DNA from: Opitutia bacterium
GTDB taxonomy: Bacteria > Verrucomicrobiota > Verrucomicrobiia > Opitutales > Opitutaceae
Assembly (NCBI GenBank): GCA_947474365.1
Contig: CANJIU010000073.1
Span: 1 to 50,424 of the forward strand
Reading direction: 5' to 3'
DNA: 50,424 nt
A program made the position numbers and the translations under genes. The notes under the pieces are model-generated. The model saw only the letters and a program-made list of their open reading frames with translations, searched no databases and was not told the origin of the DNA. How positions within the stretch are numbered: the first letter of the stretch is position 1; every line of letters begins with the position of its first letter. Shown piece by piece: positions 23,804-33,154 of the stretch.

Positions 23804-25504
23804 ATGCCGTACTCTGGCTTTCGCCTTGCCCTCGCTCTCTGGTTTGCCTCGACCGTGGCCTGCGTCGGTGGCGAAAGCATTTGGCCCACGATCGTCAACC
23901 AGGTCGTCGAATGGAGCGCCACGTCCGAGCGCGAGCGGAGCGACCCGTTCAACGAAGTGGTCCTCGACGCGGTGGTGCGCGATGCGACCGGGCGCGAGCT
24001 GCGCCTGCCCGGCTACTGGGCGGGCGGGCGGACGTGGCGGTTCCGTTTCGCTGCGTCCGCACCCGGCACGTACCACTACCAAACCGTCTGCTCCGATCTC
24101 GCGGACTCCGGACTGCACGCGCAGCGTGGCATCATCACCGTGGAGCGCGCCGGTTCCGAGGCAGATGTCCTGCGACGGCATGGCCCGCTCCGGCTGAGCG
24201 AGGATCACCGGCACTTCGTCCATGACGACGGCACGCCGTTTTTCTGGCTCGCCGACTCCTGGTGGTTTGGCATGACGAGCCGACTGCATTTTCCCGGCGA
24301 ATTTCAGACGCTGCTTGCCGACCGCGTGGCCAAGGGTTTTTCCGTCATTCAGTTTGCCATCGCGTTTCCCTGCGACATCGCGCCGTTCGATCCGCGCGGG
24401 GCCAACGAGGCGGGACACGCCTGGACCGAGGGCTTCGGCACGATCAATCCCGCCTATTTCGACCATACCGATTCCCGCGTGCGCGCGATCGTCGAGGCGG
24501 GCCTCGTACCGAATCTGGTCGGCGCCTGGGGCTATTATTTGCCGCGCATGGGCGTCGAGAAGATGAAACGCCACTGGCGTTATCTGGTCGCTCGCTATGG
24601 TGCGTGGCCTGTGGTGTGGACGCTCGCGGGTGAAGCGACGCTCGTTTACTATGATTTCAAAGGTGGATCGCCGGGCGCAGCCGCCGCGCAGGAGTCTCAG
24701 GGCAACGGCTGGACCGAAGTCGCGCGGCACGTTCGCCAGATCGATCCGTTTCACCGTCTGCTGACCGTGCATCCCGGTCCCAATTCGGGGCGGATGCGGC
24801 CGCTGGCCGACATGAGTCTGCTCGACTTCATCCTGCTCCAACCCGGCCACTCCGACTGGGAAACGTTGCCAGTGGCACTCGAGCATCTGGCGCGCGCGCG
24901 TCGCGAATTCCCCGGCCGGCCCTCGTTGATGGGCGAGGTATGTTTCGAGGGCATGCACGGCGGCGGCAGTGGACCGAAGATCCAGCGGTATCTTTTTTGG
25001 AGTACGGTGCTTTCCGGCGCACCGGGATATTCCTACGGCACCGACACCACGTGGCAGTTCAACCGCCGCGGCGATCCCTTTGGTCCGTCTCCCCATGGTA
25101 TGGCGTGGGGCAATACGCCGTGGGAGGAAGGTTATCAGTGGGCCGGCTCCGCCCACGTCGGAGTCGGCGGACGAATCCTGTCAGCGCTGGAGTGGTGGAA
25201 GCTCGCGCCACATCCCGAGTGGATCGCCCCCGCCGCCACGCCCACCGACTTCATGAAACCGTTCTGTGCGGCCATTCCGAGGCGCCTGCGGGTGGTGTTT
25301 CTGCCGAAAGGCCAGCCGCGCTGGTCGGAACCGGTCAAGCTGCGCGGGTTGGAACCGGGCGTCCGCTACACGGCGCGCTATGTCGACCCGATTACTGGCC
25401 GCGGCGAAGCTCCGGTTGGCGTCCAGCCGAACCCTGCGGGCGAATGGTCGCTTCCGTTTCCGCCGATCCTGCAGGATTGGGTGCTTATCGTGGAGGCGAA
25501 ATGA
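23804..25504 (+). CDS. DUF5060/DUF4038 glycoside hydrolase-like protein
   Basis: 566 residues with a signal peptide (LALALWFASTVACVGG). An N-terminal DUF5060 beta-sandwich (about 30-110, GYWAGGRTWRFRFAASAPGT) precedes a DUF4038 TIM barrel (about 125-450, DDGTPFFWLADSWWFGM). Likely catalytic acids are Glu in WTLAGEATLVYYD and Glu in SLMGEVCFEGMHGG. The C-terminal domain (about 490-566, YVDPITGRGEAP) matches the sandwich that often follows DUF4038. DUF4038 includes apiosidase-like GH140 enzymes, but specificity varies and no substrate is claimed. It lies between two paralogous TonB receptors, as expected for a surface or periplasmic enzyme feeding them. Confidence 0.8.
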   Translation: MPYSGFRLALALWFASTVACVGGESIWPTIVNQVVEWSATSERERSDPFNEVVLDAVVRDATGRELRLPGYWAGGRTWRFRFAASAPGTYHYQTVCSDLADSGLHAQRGIITVERAGSEADVLRRHGPLRLSEDHRHFVHDDGTPFFWLADSWWFGMTSRLHFPGEFQTLLADRVAKGFSVIQFAIAFPCDIAPFDPRGANEAGHAWTEGFGTINPAYFDHTDSRVRAIVEAGLVPNLVGAWGYYLPRMGVEKMKRHWRYLVARYGAWPVVWTLAGEATLVYYDFKGGSPGAAAAQESQGNGWTEVARHVRQIDPFHRLLTVHPGPNSGRMRPLADMSLLDFILLQPGHSDWETLPVALEHLARARREFPGRPSLMGEVCFEGMHGGGSGPKIQRYLFWSTVLSGAPGYSYGTDTTWQFNRRGDPFGPSPHGMAWGNTPWEEGYQWAGSAHVGVGGRILSALEWWKLAPHPEWIAPAATPTDFMKPFCAAIPRRLRVVFLPKGQPRWSEPVKLRGLEPGVRYTARYVDPITGRGEAPVGVQPNPAGEWSLPFPPILQDWVLIVEAK

Positions 25505-25669
25505 AGAACACCTTTGACTCCGAAATTCGCATCACGTTGATCGGCGTTTCCGGAGCGGGAGCTGGTTTACCCCGGTCGGTCGCGGCGCACGCGATCCCTC
25601 CCGCGAAGTTTCCCCACCGCGCGTCCCCCCACCGGCGCCGGCCGTTTCGTTTCAACTCCCACACTCCAG

Positions 25670-28504
25670 ATGCAACCCACCCCACGGGCGAAAGCCCTTT
25701 TTCCCACGGCTAGAATCGCTGTCATCGCTTCGCTCTTCGGCCTGAGCGCCATTCCCACGCGAGCTCAGACGGTGTCGAGTCCGGCCTCGGCCGCCCCCGA
25801 TTCTGCCGTCACGCTTTCGCCCTTTGAGGTCCGCACCGACAAGGACACGGGCTACACCGCCACCAACACCCTCGCGGGCAGCCGGCTCAATACGTCGCTG
25901 CGTGACACGCCCGCGGCCATTTCCATTTTCACCAAGGAATTCCTGGACGACATCGGCGCCATTAATGTCACCGAGGCCTTGGAGTACGGGTTGAACGGCT
26001 CGAAGGACGCCACGGACTACACCGGTAACACGGCGAGCTCGAACGATCTGATTTTTCAGATGCGCGGCTTTACGGGTGCCTCCCTTGGCCGCAATTATTT
26101 CGCGTGGTCGCTCTCGAGCGACAGTTACAATATCGAGCGGCTCGATTTCGCCCGCGGCCCCAACGCGATCCTCTTCGGCATCGGCGGCCCGGGCGGCATC
26201 ATCAACACGTCGACCAAGCGCGCGCTCATCGGCTCGCGCACGGACGAGTTGCGCGGGCGCGTCGCGAGTTGGGACGACTACCGCGGCACGGTCGACCTCG
26301 GCCGCACGCTGATTCCCGGCAAGCTGGCGGCGCGCGTGAACCTGCTCTGGCAGGATCGCGACGGCTGGCGCGAATTCGATCATCTCGACCGCACCGGCGC
26401 CGCGCTGGCGTTGACCTTCCGGCCGTTCAAGAACACCGAGATTCGCTTCGACGGCGAATACGGTGACGTCAACCAGGTGGTCTCGCAACCCTGGCCCGCG
26501 CAGGAGCGGCTCCAACCGTGGCTCACTGCCGGGAAGCCGGTGACCACGACCTTCGGTGGTGCGGCGACGGGTACCGCGAGCAACACGACGCGCCAATTTA
26601 TCTACGACCCCTTTGGCGGGCTCGGACCGATTTCATGGTTCGGCGGCCGGCTCTCGAACACCGGCCCGACGTCCCCGGCACTTGGCAACAACACGATCGC
26701 GATCACCGATTGGTCGCTCGTACCGCGCAACGCCACGCTCACCGGCCCGGGTTTCACGGGTGACTTCTTCTATTACAACTACGCCTTCTTCGTGGAGCAA
26801 CGCCTCGGCGATCTTGCGGTCGAGGCCGCCTTCAACCGCCAATCCGAGCAGCGCGAGCAGTTTCGCCCGCAGGTCTTTAACGACGTCGCTCTCCGCGGCG
26901 ATCCCAACGGCCAGCTCCCCGACGGGCGCCCCAATCCCAACGCGGGAAAATTCTACACCGACGGCCAGCTCCAGGTGGATTATCGCGATCAGGTCCGCAC
27001 CGACTGGCGCCTCACCGCGTCGTACTCGCTCGACCTGCGCAAACAGCATCCGTGGCTCGGTACGCACATGATTGCCGGCCTGCTCTCGCGCCGCGAAAAC
27101 GACGGCCACAACGACGGCCTCAACGAGGTCAACCGCACGCCGATCGGCGATGCGAACTACCCGCGCGATCTCACCAACGCCAACAACCAGCTCCGCCGGC
27201 GGACGTATCTCGATTTCTCGACCTCCAATGCCGACCTCCGCGGCATGCATGATCCGCGGCGCTTCCCGATCAACAACGTCAACGGCGTCACCTCCGCCCT
27301 CGTGCGCACCCGCGACGCCACGACCAACGATCTCACGCGGACCGATTCGGAGATGGCGGCGTTTCAGAGTCGCTTCATCGACGGTCGCCTCGTTCTCACT
27401 GGCGGCATCCGTCGCGACAAACAGGCGGTCTGGGGCAGCACTGCCGATCTCAACGGCAACGGCGACATCAACGACGACCGCGATCCCGTCACGCGGCTGT
27501 TTCCGACGCGCCGCCGCCTCACGACCGCGAACCGTTCCCAGGGCGACACGCGCACCTACGGCGTGGTGTTCAACGTCACGAAGGAACTCGGCGTGTTCTA
27601 CAACAACGCCAACAATTTCGTGCCGCAATCGGACCGCGACATCTTCAACAACCTGCTCGGCAACCGCAGCGGCGAGGGGCAAGACGTGGGTGTGCGCCTG
27701 AGCCTGTTCGACGGACGGATCAGCGGCTCGATTTCGCGCTACAAGACGGCCGAGACCAACCGTTCGGTCGGTCGTGACAACGCCTACATCAACGCGATGA
27801 ACGCGCTCTGGCAGGCGTTGAACAAGGTCGAAAAGTTTGCTGACACGGCGTCGCGCGACGGTCAGGACACCGACGGCAAGGGCTGGGAATATGACTTCAC
27901 CGCGAACCCGCTGTCGAACTGGCGGCTGTCGTTCAATTTTGCGCAGACGAAGCAAATCACGACGAACATCATGCCGCACAACCTCGCCTATGTGGAGGCC
28001 AACCGCGCCGAGTGGACGCGCGCCAGCGCCCTCCTCATGCCGACCGGTTTCGGCCTGCCGACCAACGCCACTGGCGCCACGGCGCTCAGCACGATCGACG
28101 CGCTCTACGCCGGATTCAAGCAGTCCGAAGGGCAGACGCGGCGCCAGCTCCGGCAGGACACGGGGAATTTTTTCACGAGCTACACGGTGCGGGCGCAGAA
28201 CCGCTGGCTCAACGGCCTCATCGTCGGCGGTGGTGTGCAGTACCGCGGCGACGCCGTTGTCGGCTACGATACGTCGCGCAACAACGCGCCGATCTACGGA
28301 GGCGCCTACACGGTGGTGAATGCGATGACCGGATACAATTTTCGTCCGGCCGGGGCGAAGTGGCGGATGCGCCTTCAGCTCAACGTCGACAACCTGCTGA
28401 ACGATGACAAACTGCAGGTGATCGATGCCGATCAAATCCGCGCCTACCGTTATGTTTTTCAAACACCCCGCCGCTGGAGCATCACCAGCACCGTCACATT
28501 CTGA
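25670..28504 (+). CDS. TonB-dependent outer-membrane receptor (paralogue of the 20906 gene)
   Basis: 944 residues. Signal peptide (IAVIASLFGLSAIPTRAQ), TonB-box-like VTLSPFEVRTDKDTGY, plug with LRDTPAAISIFTKEFLDDIG, MRGFTG and ERLDFARGPNAILFGIG, then a barrel ending RRWSITSTVTF. It shares with the 20906 gene stretches such as FRPFKNTEIRFDGEYG and GGPGGIINT, and the same overall layout, so the pair probably arose by duplication around the glycosidase gene. The 165-bp gap upstream contains no convincing gene. The ligand is unknown. Confidence 0.9.
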   Translation: MQPTPRAKALFPTARIAVIASLFGLSAIPTRAQTVSSPASAAPDSAVTLSPFEVRTDKDTGYTATNTLAGSRLNTSLRDTPAAISIFTKEFLDDIGAINVTEALEYGLNGSKDATDYTGNTASSNDLIFQMRGFTGASLGRNYFAWSLSSDSYNIERLDFARGPNAILFGIGGPGGIINTSTKRALIGSRTDELRGRVASWDDYRGTVDLGRTLIPGKLAARVNLLWQDRDGWREFDHLDRTGAALALTFRPFKNTEIRFDGEYGDVNQVVSQPWPAQERLQPWLTAGKPVTTTFGGAATGTASNTTRQFIYDPFGGLGPISWFGGRLSNTGPTSPALGNNTIAITDWSLVPRNATLTGPGFTGDFFYYNYAFFVEQRLGDLAVEAAFNRQSEQREQFRPQVFNDVALRGDPNGQLPDGRPNPNAGKFYTDGQLQVDYRDQVRTDWRLTASYSLDLRKQHPWLGTHMIAGLLSRRENDGHNDGLNEVNRTPIGDANYPRDLTNANNQLRRRTYLDFSTSNADLRGMHDPRRFPINNVNGVTSALVRTRDATTNDLTRTDSEMAAFQSRFIDGRLVLTGGIRRDKQAVWGSTADLNGNGDINDDRDPVTRLFPTRRRLTTANRSQGDTRTYGVVFNVTKELGVFYNNANNFVPQSDRDIFNNLLGNRSGEGQDVGVRLSLFDGRISGSISRYKTAETNRSVGRDNAYINAMNALWQALNKVEKFADTASRDGQDTDGKGWEYDFTANPLSNWRLSFNFAQTKQITTNIMPHNLAYVEANRAEWTRASALLMPTGFGLPTNATGATALSTIDALYAGFKQSEGQTRRQLRQDTGNFFTSYTVRAQNRWLNGLIVGGGVQYRGDAVVGYDTSRNNAPIYGGAYTVVNAMTGYNFRPAGAKWRMRLQLNVDNLLNDDKLQVIDADQIRAYRYVFQTPRRWSITSTVTF

Positions 28505-28556
28505 TCGAAGGAAACTCAAGTGGCCCAACGCGTGCGACACACGGTTGAGCACCACA

Positions 28557-29570
28557 ATGTGTTCGGTGACGGCAATCGGGTCCGTCCGGCAATCGATCGA
28601 AATTGCCCTCGTCTCCCTGCTGTTTCTCGTCGCCTTCGTCGGCTGGACGAAGGGGGCCGGCGTCGACGGGGACTGGTCGTTCACGACTCCTTCCCGCGAG
28701 GCGGGCTGGCTCTCCGTGCGGGACGACGGCGGGAAATTCACAGCCGAATTGCTCTGGGGCGTGGGCGCGGCGAGGCCGGTGGCCGACCTGAAAGTCACCG
28801 ACGGAACGCTGTCATTCGTGCGCGGCATCAAGCGGCCCTTGGCGCCCAAGGAGGAGCCGGCGGTGTCGTATCGCATCACCTCCCGACTCGCCGGCGAGGT
28901 GCTGCGCTTCACGATGATTCCGTTGAAGGGTGGGGAGGCGGCGGAGTTTTTCGGCAAGCGGATGCCACCGCTGCCGCCGCGCCCTGATTTGAGTCGGGTG
29001 CGATTCGGCGATGCGTTCGCGCTCTTCAACGGCCGCGATCTCGCCGGCTGGCATCCGAGCAATCCGGTGAAGAAAAACGGTTGGAGCGTGCGCGAGGGCG
29101 TGCTCTGCAACGACACGCCGAAGACGGATTTCGGAGCGTACGGCGAGTACGCGAATCTTCGCACGGATGCCGATTTCACCGACTTTCAACTCCATCTCGA
29201 ATTCCGTCTTCCCCGCGAGGTCGGCGGCAACAGTGGCATCTATCTCCGCGGACTCTACGAAGTGCAGGTGACGCATCGCGACAGCAGCATGCAGGGCATC
29301 AACGGCCCCGGCGCGATCTTCGGACGGATCAAGCCCGCGAAAAACGCCGGCAAGCCCGCGGGCGAATGGGAGTCGTACGACATCACGCTCGTCGACCGGC
29401 ACGTGACCGTCGTGCTGAATGGCGAGAAGGTGATCGATAATGAACCAGTGGTCGGTCCGACCGGCGGCGCGCTGCACAGCGATGTTACGGCGCCGGGCCC
29501 GATCTACCTGCAGGGCGATCACACGGCGGTGCAGTATCGGAACATCACGCTTCGGTCGGTCCGGCGGTGA
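28557..29570 (+). CDS. DUF1080 protein, 3-keto-disaccharide hydrolase family, exported
   Basis: 337 residues. A hydrophobic export segment (IEIALVSLLFLVAFVGW, residues 14-30) is followed by an uncharacterised beta-rich domain (about 37-140) and a C-terminal DUF1080 jelly roll (150-337) with LFNGRDLAGWH, FRLPREVGGNSGIYLRG, YEVQV and EWESYDITL. Family members act on 3-keto-glycosides made by sugar oxidoreductases, splitting the glycosidic bond or hydrating the product. The start is uncertain: ATG 28557 is preferred for the export segment, though the frame is open further upstream. Its neighbours (cytochrome c, Tat TIM barrel, Tat Gfo/Idh/MocA) fit a periplasmic keto-sugar route. Confidence 0.85.
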   Translation: MCSVTAIGSVRQSIEIALVSLLFLVAFVGWTKGAGVDGDWSFTTPSREAGWLSVRDDGGKFTAELLWGVGAARPVADLKVTDGTLSFVRGIKRPLAPKEEPAVSYRITSRLAGEVLRFTMIPLKGGEAAEFFGKRMPPLPPRPDLSRVRFGDAFALFNGRDLAGWHPSNPVKKNGWSVREGVLCNDTPKTDFGAYGEYANLRTDADFTDFQLHLEFRLPREVGGNSGIYLRGLYEVQVTHRDSSMQGINGPGAIFGRIKPAKNAGKPAGEWESYDITLVDRHVTVVLNGEKVIDNEPVVGPTGGALHSDVTAPGPIYLQGDHTAVQYRNITLRSVRR

Positions 29571-29688
29571 ACCGAGGACGTACGAACAGGGTTCGTCTCG
29601 ACTCAATTCGTTCGAGCGGGCGTTGGGCAAAGCGTCCGCGACCGGGAATCTCTTGGCAGCGTTTGTTCGGCCTGTTTCATTGCGGAAA

Positions 29689-30441
29689 ATGACCGTTGCT
29701 TTCCCCAGTGTGTGTTTGGTTCTCGGTCTGCTGACTCGTGCATGCCTGGCTGCTGAACCCTGGACCCCGAATTTCGATCTCTACGTCCAGGGCCAATACG
29801 TCTTCGAGCGCAACTGCATCGTATGCCATGGGCCGCGCGGCGACGGGCGCGGTGAGATGGCGGACAAGGTGGAGCCGAGGCCGAGGTCGTTTCGCGAAGG
29901 AATGTTCAAGTTCCGCTCAACGCCCTTTGGCAAGCTGCCGACGGATGATGACCTTCGCCACACCATCCGACACGGTCTTTCTGGCACGGCGATGGGGATG
30001 TTCGTCCAGCTTCCGGACAGTGACGTGACCGCCGTGATCGAATATGTGAAGTCTTTTTCCCGCCGCTGGCGAAAGGCGGAAAATTACGCGGAGCCTCTTC
30101 AATTGCCCGCACCGCCTGATTGGCTCGGTGACTCACAGGAGCGGGCCGCGCACGCCGCGCGGGGCCGGACGATCTTCCAAGCCACCTGCTCCGCCTGCCA
30201 TGGCACAAATGCCGATGGCCAGGGGCCTGCCGTACCGACGCTCAAAGACATCTGGAATTTTCCCGCAAAACCCTCTGACCTCCGCCAGCCGCATCCGCGC
30301 TGCGGCGACCGCCCCGAGGATCTTTACCGTGTCCTCGCCACGGGACTGAATGGCACGCCGATGGTCAGTTTCGAAGCGCCGCTTTCTTCCGAACAACGCT
30401 GGGACATCATCGCCTGGATTTTGACCCTGCGACTCCGCTGA
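29689..30441 (+). CDS. Di-haem c-type cytochrome
   Basis: 250 residues, secreted (signal ending RACLAAEP). Two cytochrome c domains: CIVCH at 43-47 and CSACH at 167-171, each followed by the usual GDGRG or ADGQGP loop. Methionines in GTAMGMF (about 99-105) and GTPMVSF are candidate axial ligands. It probably carries electrons in the periplasm, taking them from a neighbouring dehydrogenase-like protein. The start at ATG 29689 is chosen for the signal peptide. The gap to the HEAT-cytochrome gene is about 100 bp, so they are probably in one operon. Confidence 0.88.
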   Translation: MTVAFPSVCLVLGLLTRACLAAEPWTPNFDLYVQGQYVFERNCIVCHGPRGDGRGEMADKVEPRPRSFREGMFKFRSTPFGKLPTDDDLRHTIRHGLSGTAMGMFVQLPDSDVTAVIEYVKSFSRRWRKAENYAEPLQLPAPPDWLGDSQERAAHAARGRTIFQATCSACHGTNADGQGPAVPTLKDIWNFPAKPSDLRQPHPRCGDRPEDLYRVLATGLNGTPMVSFEAPLSSEQRWDIIAWILTLRLR

Positions 30442-30544
30442 AACCCTCTCACTCCGGCCGACGGCCGGCGATTTGGAGGCAGATCGCCGCGCTCGTCGCC
30501 CGCCGGGAAACGTGGCATGCGAAATGAATCGAACCCTTTTTGAA

Positions 30545-33037
30545 ATGAAAACGAAGTTTGCGCACGCCTTCCCGCTGCTGCTCGCGCTGGCCGGCACGCT
30601 CGCATCGGCAGAGCCTGTTCCCACCGCGTTGAGCGTGGCGCCTGGATTTGCCGCCGAGGAAATCTTTGCCGGCGGTCCCAGGGACGGCTCGTGGTCGGCG
30701 ATGACGGTTGATCCGAAGGGAAGACTCGTGATCTCGCCGTTTGGGAGCGAACCGATGCTCCGGATTTCGTTATCGGCGGACGGTTCGCCGCCGCGCGTCG
30801 AGAGGCTGGCGGTGCCCGTGACTTCCGCGATGGGCCTGCTCTTCGCGTTCGACAGCTTCTATGTCAACGGCGTCGGCCCGCAGGGTTACGGGTTGTATCG
30901 GCTGCGGGACACGAAGGGCGCCGACCGTTTCGACGAAGTGAAGCTGCTGCGGAAATTCGAGGGCCGCGTCACGGGCGAGCACGGCTCGCACGGACTTGTG
31001 TTGGGGCCGGATCAGCGCATCTACCTCGCTCAGGGCAATCACGTGCTGCCGCCCGCGGATGTGCTGCCGACTTCGCCCTACCGCCATTGGGCAGAGGATC
31101 AATTGCTCCCGTCGGCGAATTACGGGGTGAGCGGCGGCGACAAGGCGAAGGCGCCGGCCGGTCACGTGCTGCGACTCGATGCGGACGGCCGCGAGGTGGA
31201 ACTGTTTGCGGCGGGCTTTCGCAACATCTACGATCTCGCCTTCGATGCGCGCGGGGAATTGTGGGCCTTCGACAGCGACACGGAATACAGCTATGGACTG
31301 CCATGGTATGTGCCCACGCGGATCCTGCATGTCGTGAGTGGGGCCGACTACGGATTTCGCGAGGGTACGGGGAAGTGGCCGGCCAGTTACGCCGACACGC
31401 TGCCGGCGGCGGTGAACATCGGGCTCGGTTCCCCGACCGGGGTGAAATTCGGTACGGGGAGCCGGTTCCCGGAGAAATATCAACGAGCGCTGTTCGCGCT
31501 CGATTGGACGTTTGGACGGATCCTGGCGGTGCACCTCGAACGGCGGGGCGCTTCGGCGGTGGGCACATTTGAGCTGTTTCTGCAGGGCCGGCCACTGAAT
31601 GTGACGGACCTCGAGTTTGGCCGCGATGGCGCGATGTACTTCATCACCGGGGGCCGCAAGACGCGCAGCGGGCTGTACCGAGTTCGGGCGCTCGAACCGG
31701 CAGCACCGGTGGCGGCGGAATCGACGAGCGCCGTGGATCGTGCGGTCGCGGAGCGTAGGGAGTTGGAGGCATTCCACGGAAAGGCGACGGCGACGAACGC
31801 GGAGCCCATCTGGTCACAACTGGGCAGCGAGGATCGATTTGTGCGGCAGGCGGCGCGGGTGGCGCTGGAATCACAGCCCATCGAACACTGGCGTAACCTG
31901 GCGCTCTCGGAAAAGAGCCAGAGGATTGCGCCCATGGCGCTGCTCGCTCTGGCTCGCGTCGGCAACCAGGAGGATCGAGCCGCGGTGCTCCGGCGGGTCA
32001 CCGAAGCGGTGTCCAAATTGCGGGATGATGAGGTGCGTCTCGAAGCGTTGCGGACGGTGGAGGTGGCGCTGGCGCGGCACGGAACACCGTATCCGGAATC
32101 TGCGAACGAATTGCGGGCCGCGCTCGACCCGGTGTTTCCGACCAACTCGTCCGCGCTCAACCGCGAACTGGCGCAGGTGCTCATCGCGTTGCAGGCGCCG
32201 CGGATCGTGCCGCGGGTGCTGGCGCTCGTGCAGGCGGCGGACACCCTGGAGGAGCAGCTCCATTACGTGTTTCACCTTCGGCACGTTCGGGAGGGGTGGG
32301 GCAGGGCGGAGCGGGAGGCTTATTTTCGCTGGTTCACGCAGCCGCACCCGAGCGAGGCGCATCTGCCCGCGGTAAAACACTGGTTTGCGGACGTACGTCT
32401 CCAGTACGGCGACGGCGCGAGCTTCCTGGTTTACCTGCAGAATATCCGCCGCGACGCGGTTGCCACCCTGAGCGGGGCGGAAAAGGCCGAACTGGCTGGA
32501 CTCTTTGACGCGCCGATTCTTCCCGCGCTGAAACCTGTCGAGGTGAAACCGCGCCGTCACGTGCGGGAGTGGCAGACCGCCGACCTCGTCCCGCTCTTCG
32601 CGGAGATCAAGGGACCGCGCTCCGCCGAACGTGGACGCGAAGTGTTTGCCGCTGCGTCCTGCGTCGCCTGTCATCGCTATGCGAATGAGGGCGGAGCGAT
32701 CGGGCCGGATCTTTCCGCCGTCGCGTACCGGTTGGGAGCGCGAGAGATGGCGGAATCGCTCGCGGAGCCGTCGAAGGTGATCTCGGATCAATTTCAGACG
32801 ACGATCGTCGAGCTCACCGACGGTGAAACGCGCACGGGGAGGATTATTGAGCGCGGCGGCGAGAAGATTGCGCTTTCGGTAAACCCTTTCGGCGGCGACC
32901 GGGTGGAGATTCCGCTCAGCCGCGTCCGCAGCATGAAGCCATCCGGGGTTTCGCAGATGCCACCGAGCCTCCTCAACACGCTTTCGCGGGACGACATTCT
33001 CGACCTGCTGGCGTACCTGGGTTACGGTTCGCGTTGA
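30545..33037 (+). CDS. Membrane-bound dehydrogenase-like protein with HEAT-like region and cytochrome c domain
   Basis: 830 residues with a signal peptide (FAHAFPLLLALAGTLASA). Residues 30-390 resemble the sorbosone/glucose-dehydrogenase-like propeller at the N-terminus of planctomycete/verrucomicrobial 'putative membrane-bound dehydrogenase' proteins (GLVLGPDQRIYLAQGNH, FRNIYDLAFDARGELWAFDSD). A helical HEAT-like region follows (about 420-680), then a single haem site CVACH at 706-710 in a C-terminal domain ending LSRDDILDLLAYLGYG. No enzyme activity has been firmly assigned to this architecture; redox use of a sugar or other organic substrate is inferred. ATG 30524 is an alternative start 7 codons upstream. 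Confidence 0.85.
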   Translation: MKTKFAHAFPLLLALAGTLASAEPVPTALSVAPGFAAEEIFAGGPRDGSWSAMTVDPKGRLVISPFGSEPMLRISLSADGSPPRVERLAVPVTSAMGLLFAFDSFYVNGVGPQGYGLYRLRDTKGADRFDEVKLLRKFEGRVTGEHGSHGLVLGPDQRIYLAQGNHVLPPADVLPTSPYRHWAEDQLLPSANYGVSGGDKAKAPAGHVLRLDADGREVELFAAGFRNIYDLAFDARGELWAFDSDTEYSYGLPWYVPTRILHVVSGADYGFREGTGKWPASYADTLPAAVNIGLGSPTGVKFGTGSRFPEKYQRALFALDWTFGRILAVHLERRGASAVGTFELFLQGRPLNVTDLEFGRDGAMYFITGGRKTRSGLYRVRALEPAAPVAAESTSAVDRAVAERRELEAFHGKATATNAEPIWSQLGSEDRFVRQAARVALESQPIEHWRNLALSEKSQRIAPMALLALARVGNQEDRAAVLRRVTEAVSKLRDDEVRLEALRTVEVALARHGTPYPESANELRAALDPVFPTNSSALNRELAQVLIALQAPRIVPRVLALVQAADTLEEQLHYVFHLRHVREGWGRAEREAYFRWFTQPHPSEAHLPAVKHWFADVRLQYGDGASFLVYLQNIRRDAVATLSGAEKAELAGLFDAPILPALKPVEVKPRRHVREWQTADLVPLFAEIKGPRSAERGREVFAAASCVACHRYANEGGAIGPDLSAVAYRLGAREMAESLAEPSKVISDQFQTTIVELTDGETRTGRIIERGGEKIALSVNPFGGDRVEIPLSRVRSMKPSGVSQMPPSLLNTLSRDDILDLLAYLGYGSR

Positions 33038-33154
33038 TCCCCTCGTGACGACTGTCATCCTATATGACCAACCCATCGTCGCGGAATTGCCGACGTGGTC
33101 GTAACCGTATTCCCCTGCCTCCGTCGTGCTTCCTCGTTTTACACGCTTTCGAAA

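Noticed and set aside
22718..25156. Very long reverse-strand frame opposite the TonB receptor and glycosidase
   Set aside because: It is arginine/histidine/proline-rich with no domain, mirroring the codon bias of real genes on the plus strand.
25501..25713. 70-residue ORF overlapping the glycosidase stop by ATGA
   Set aside because: It runs into the second TonB receptor in another frame and has no domain or signal; unlike the 45192 ORF it has no matching overlap at its 3' end.
26633..29179. Long reverse-strand frame opposite the second receptor and DUF1080
   Set aside because: A shadow of high-GC coding sequence; it overlaps well-supported genes and has no recognisable motif.
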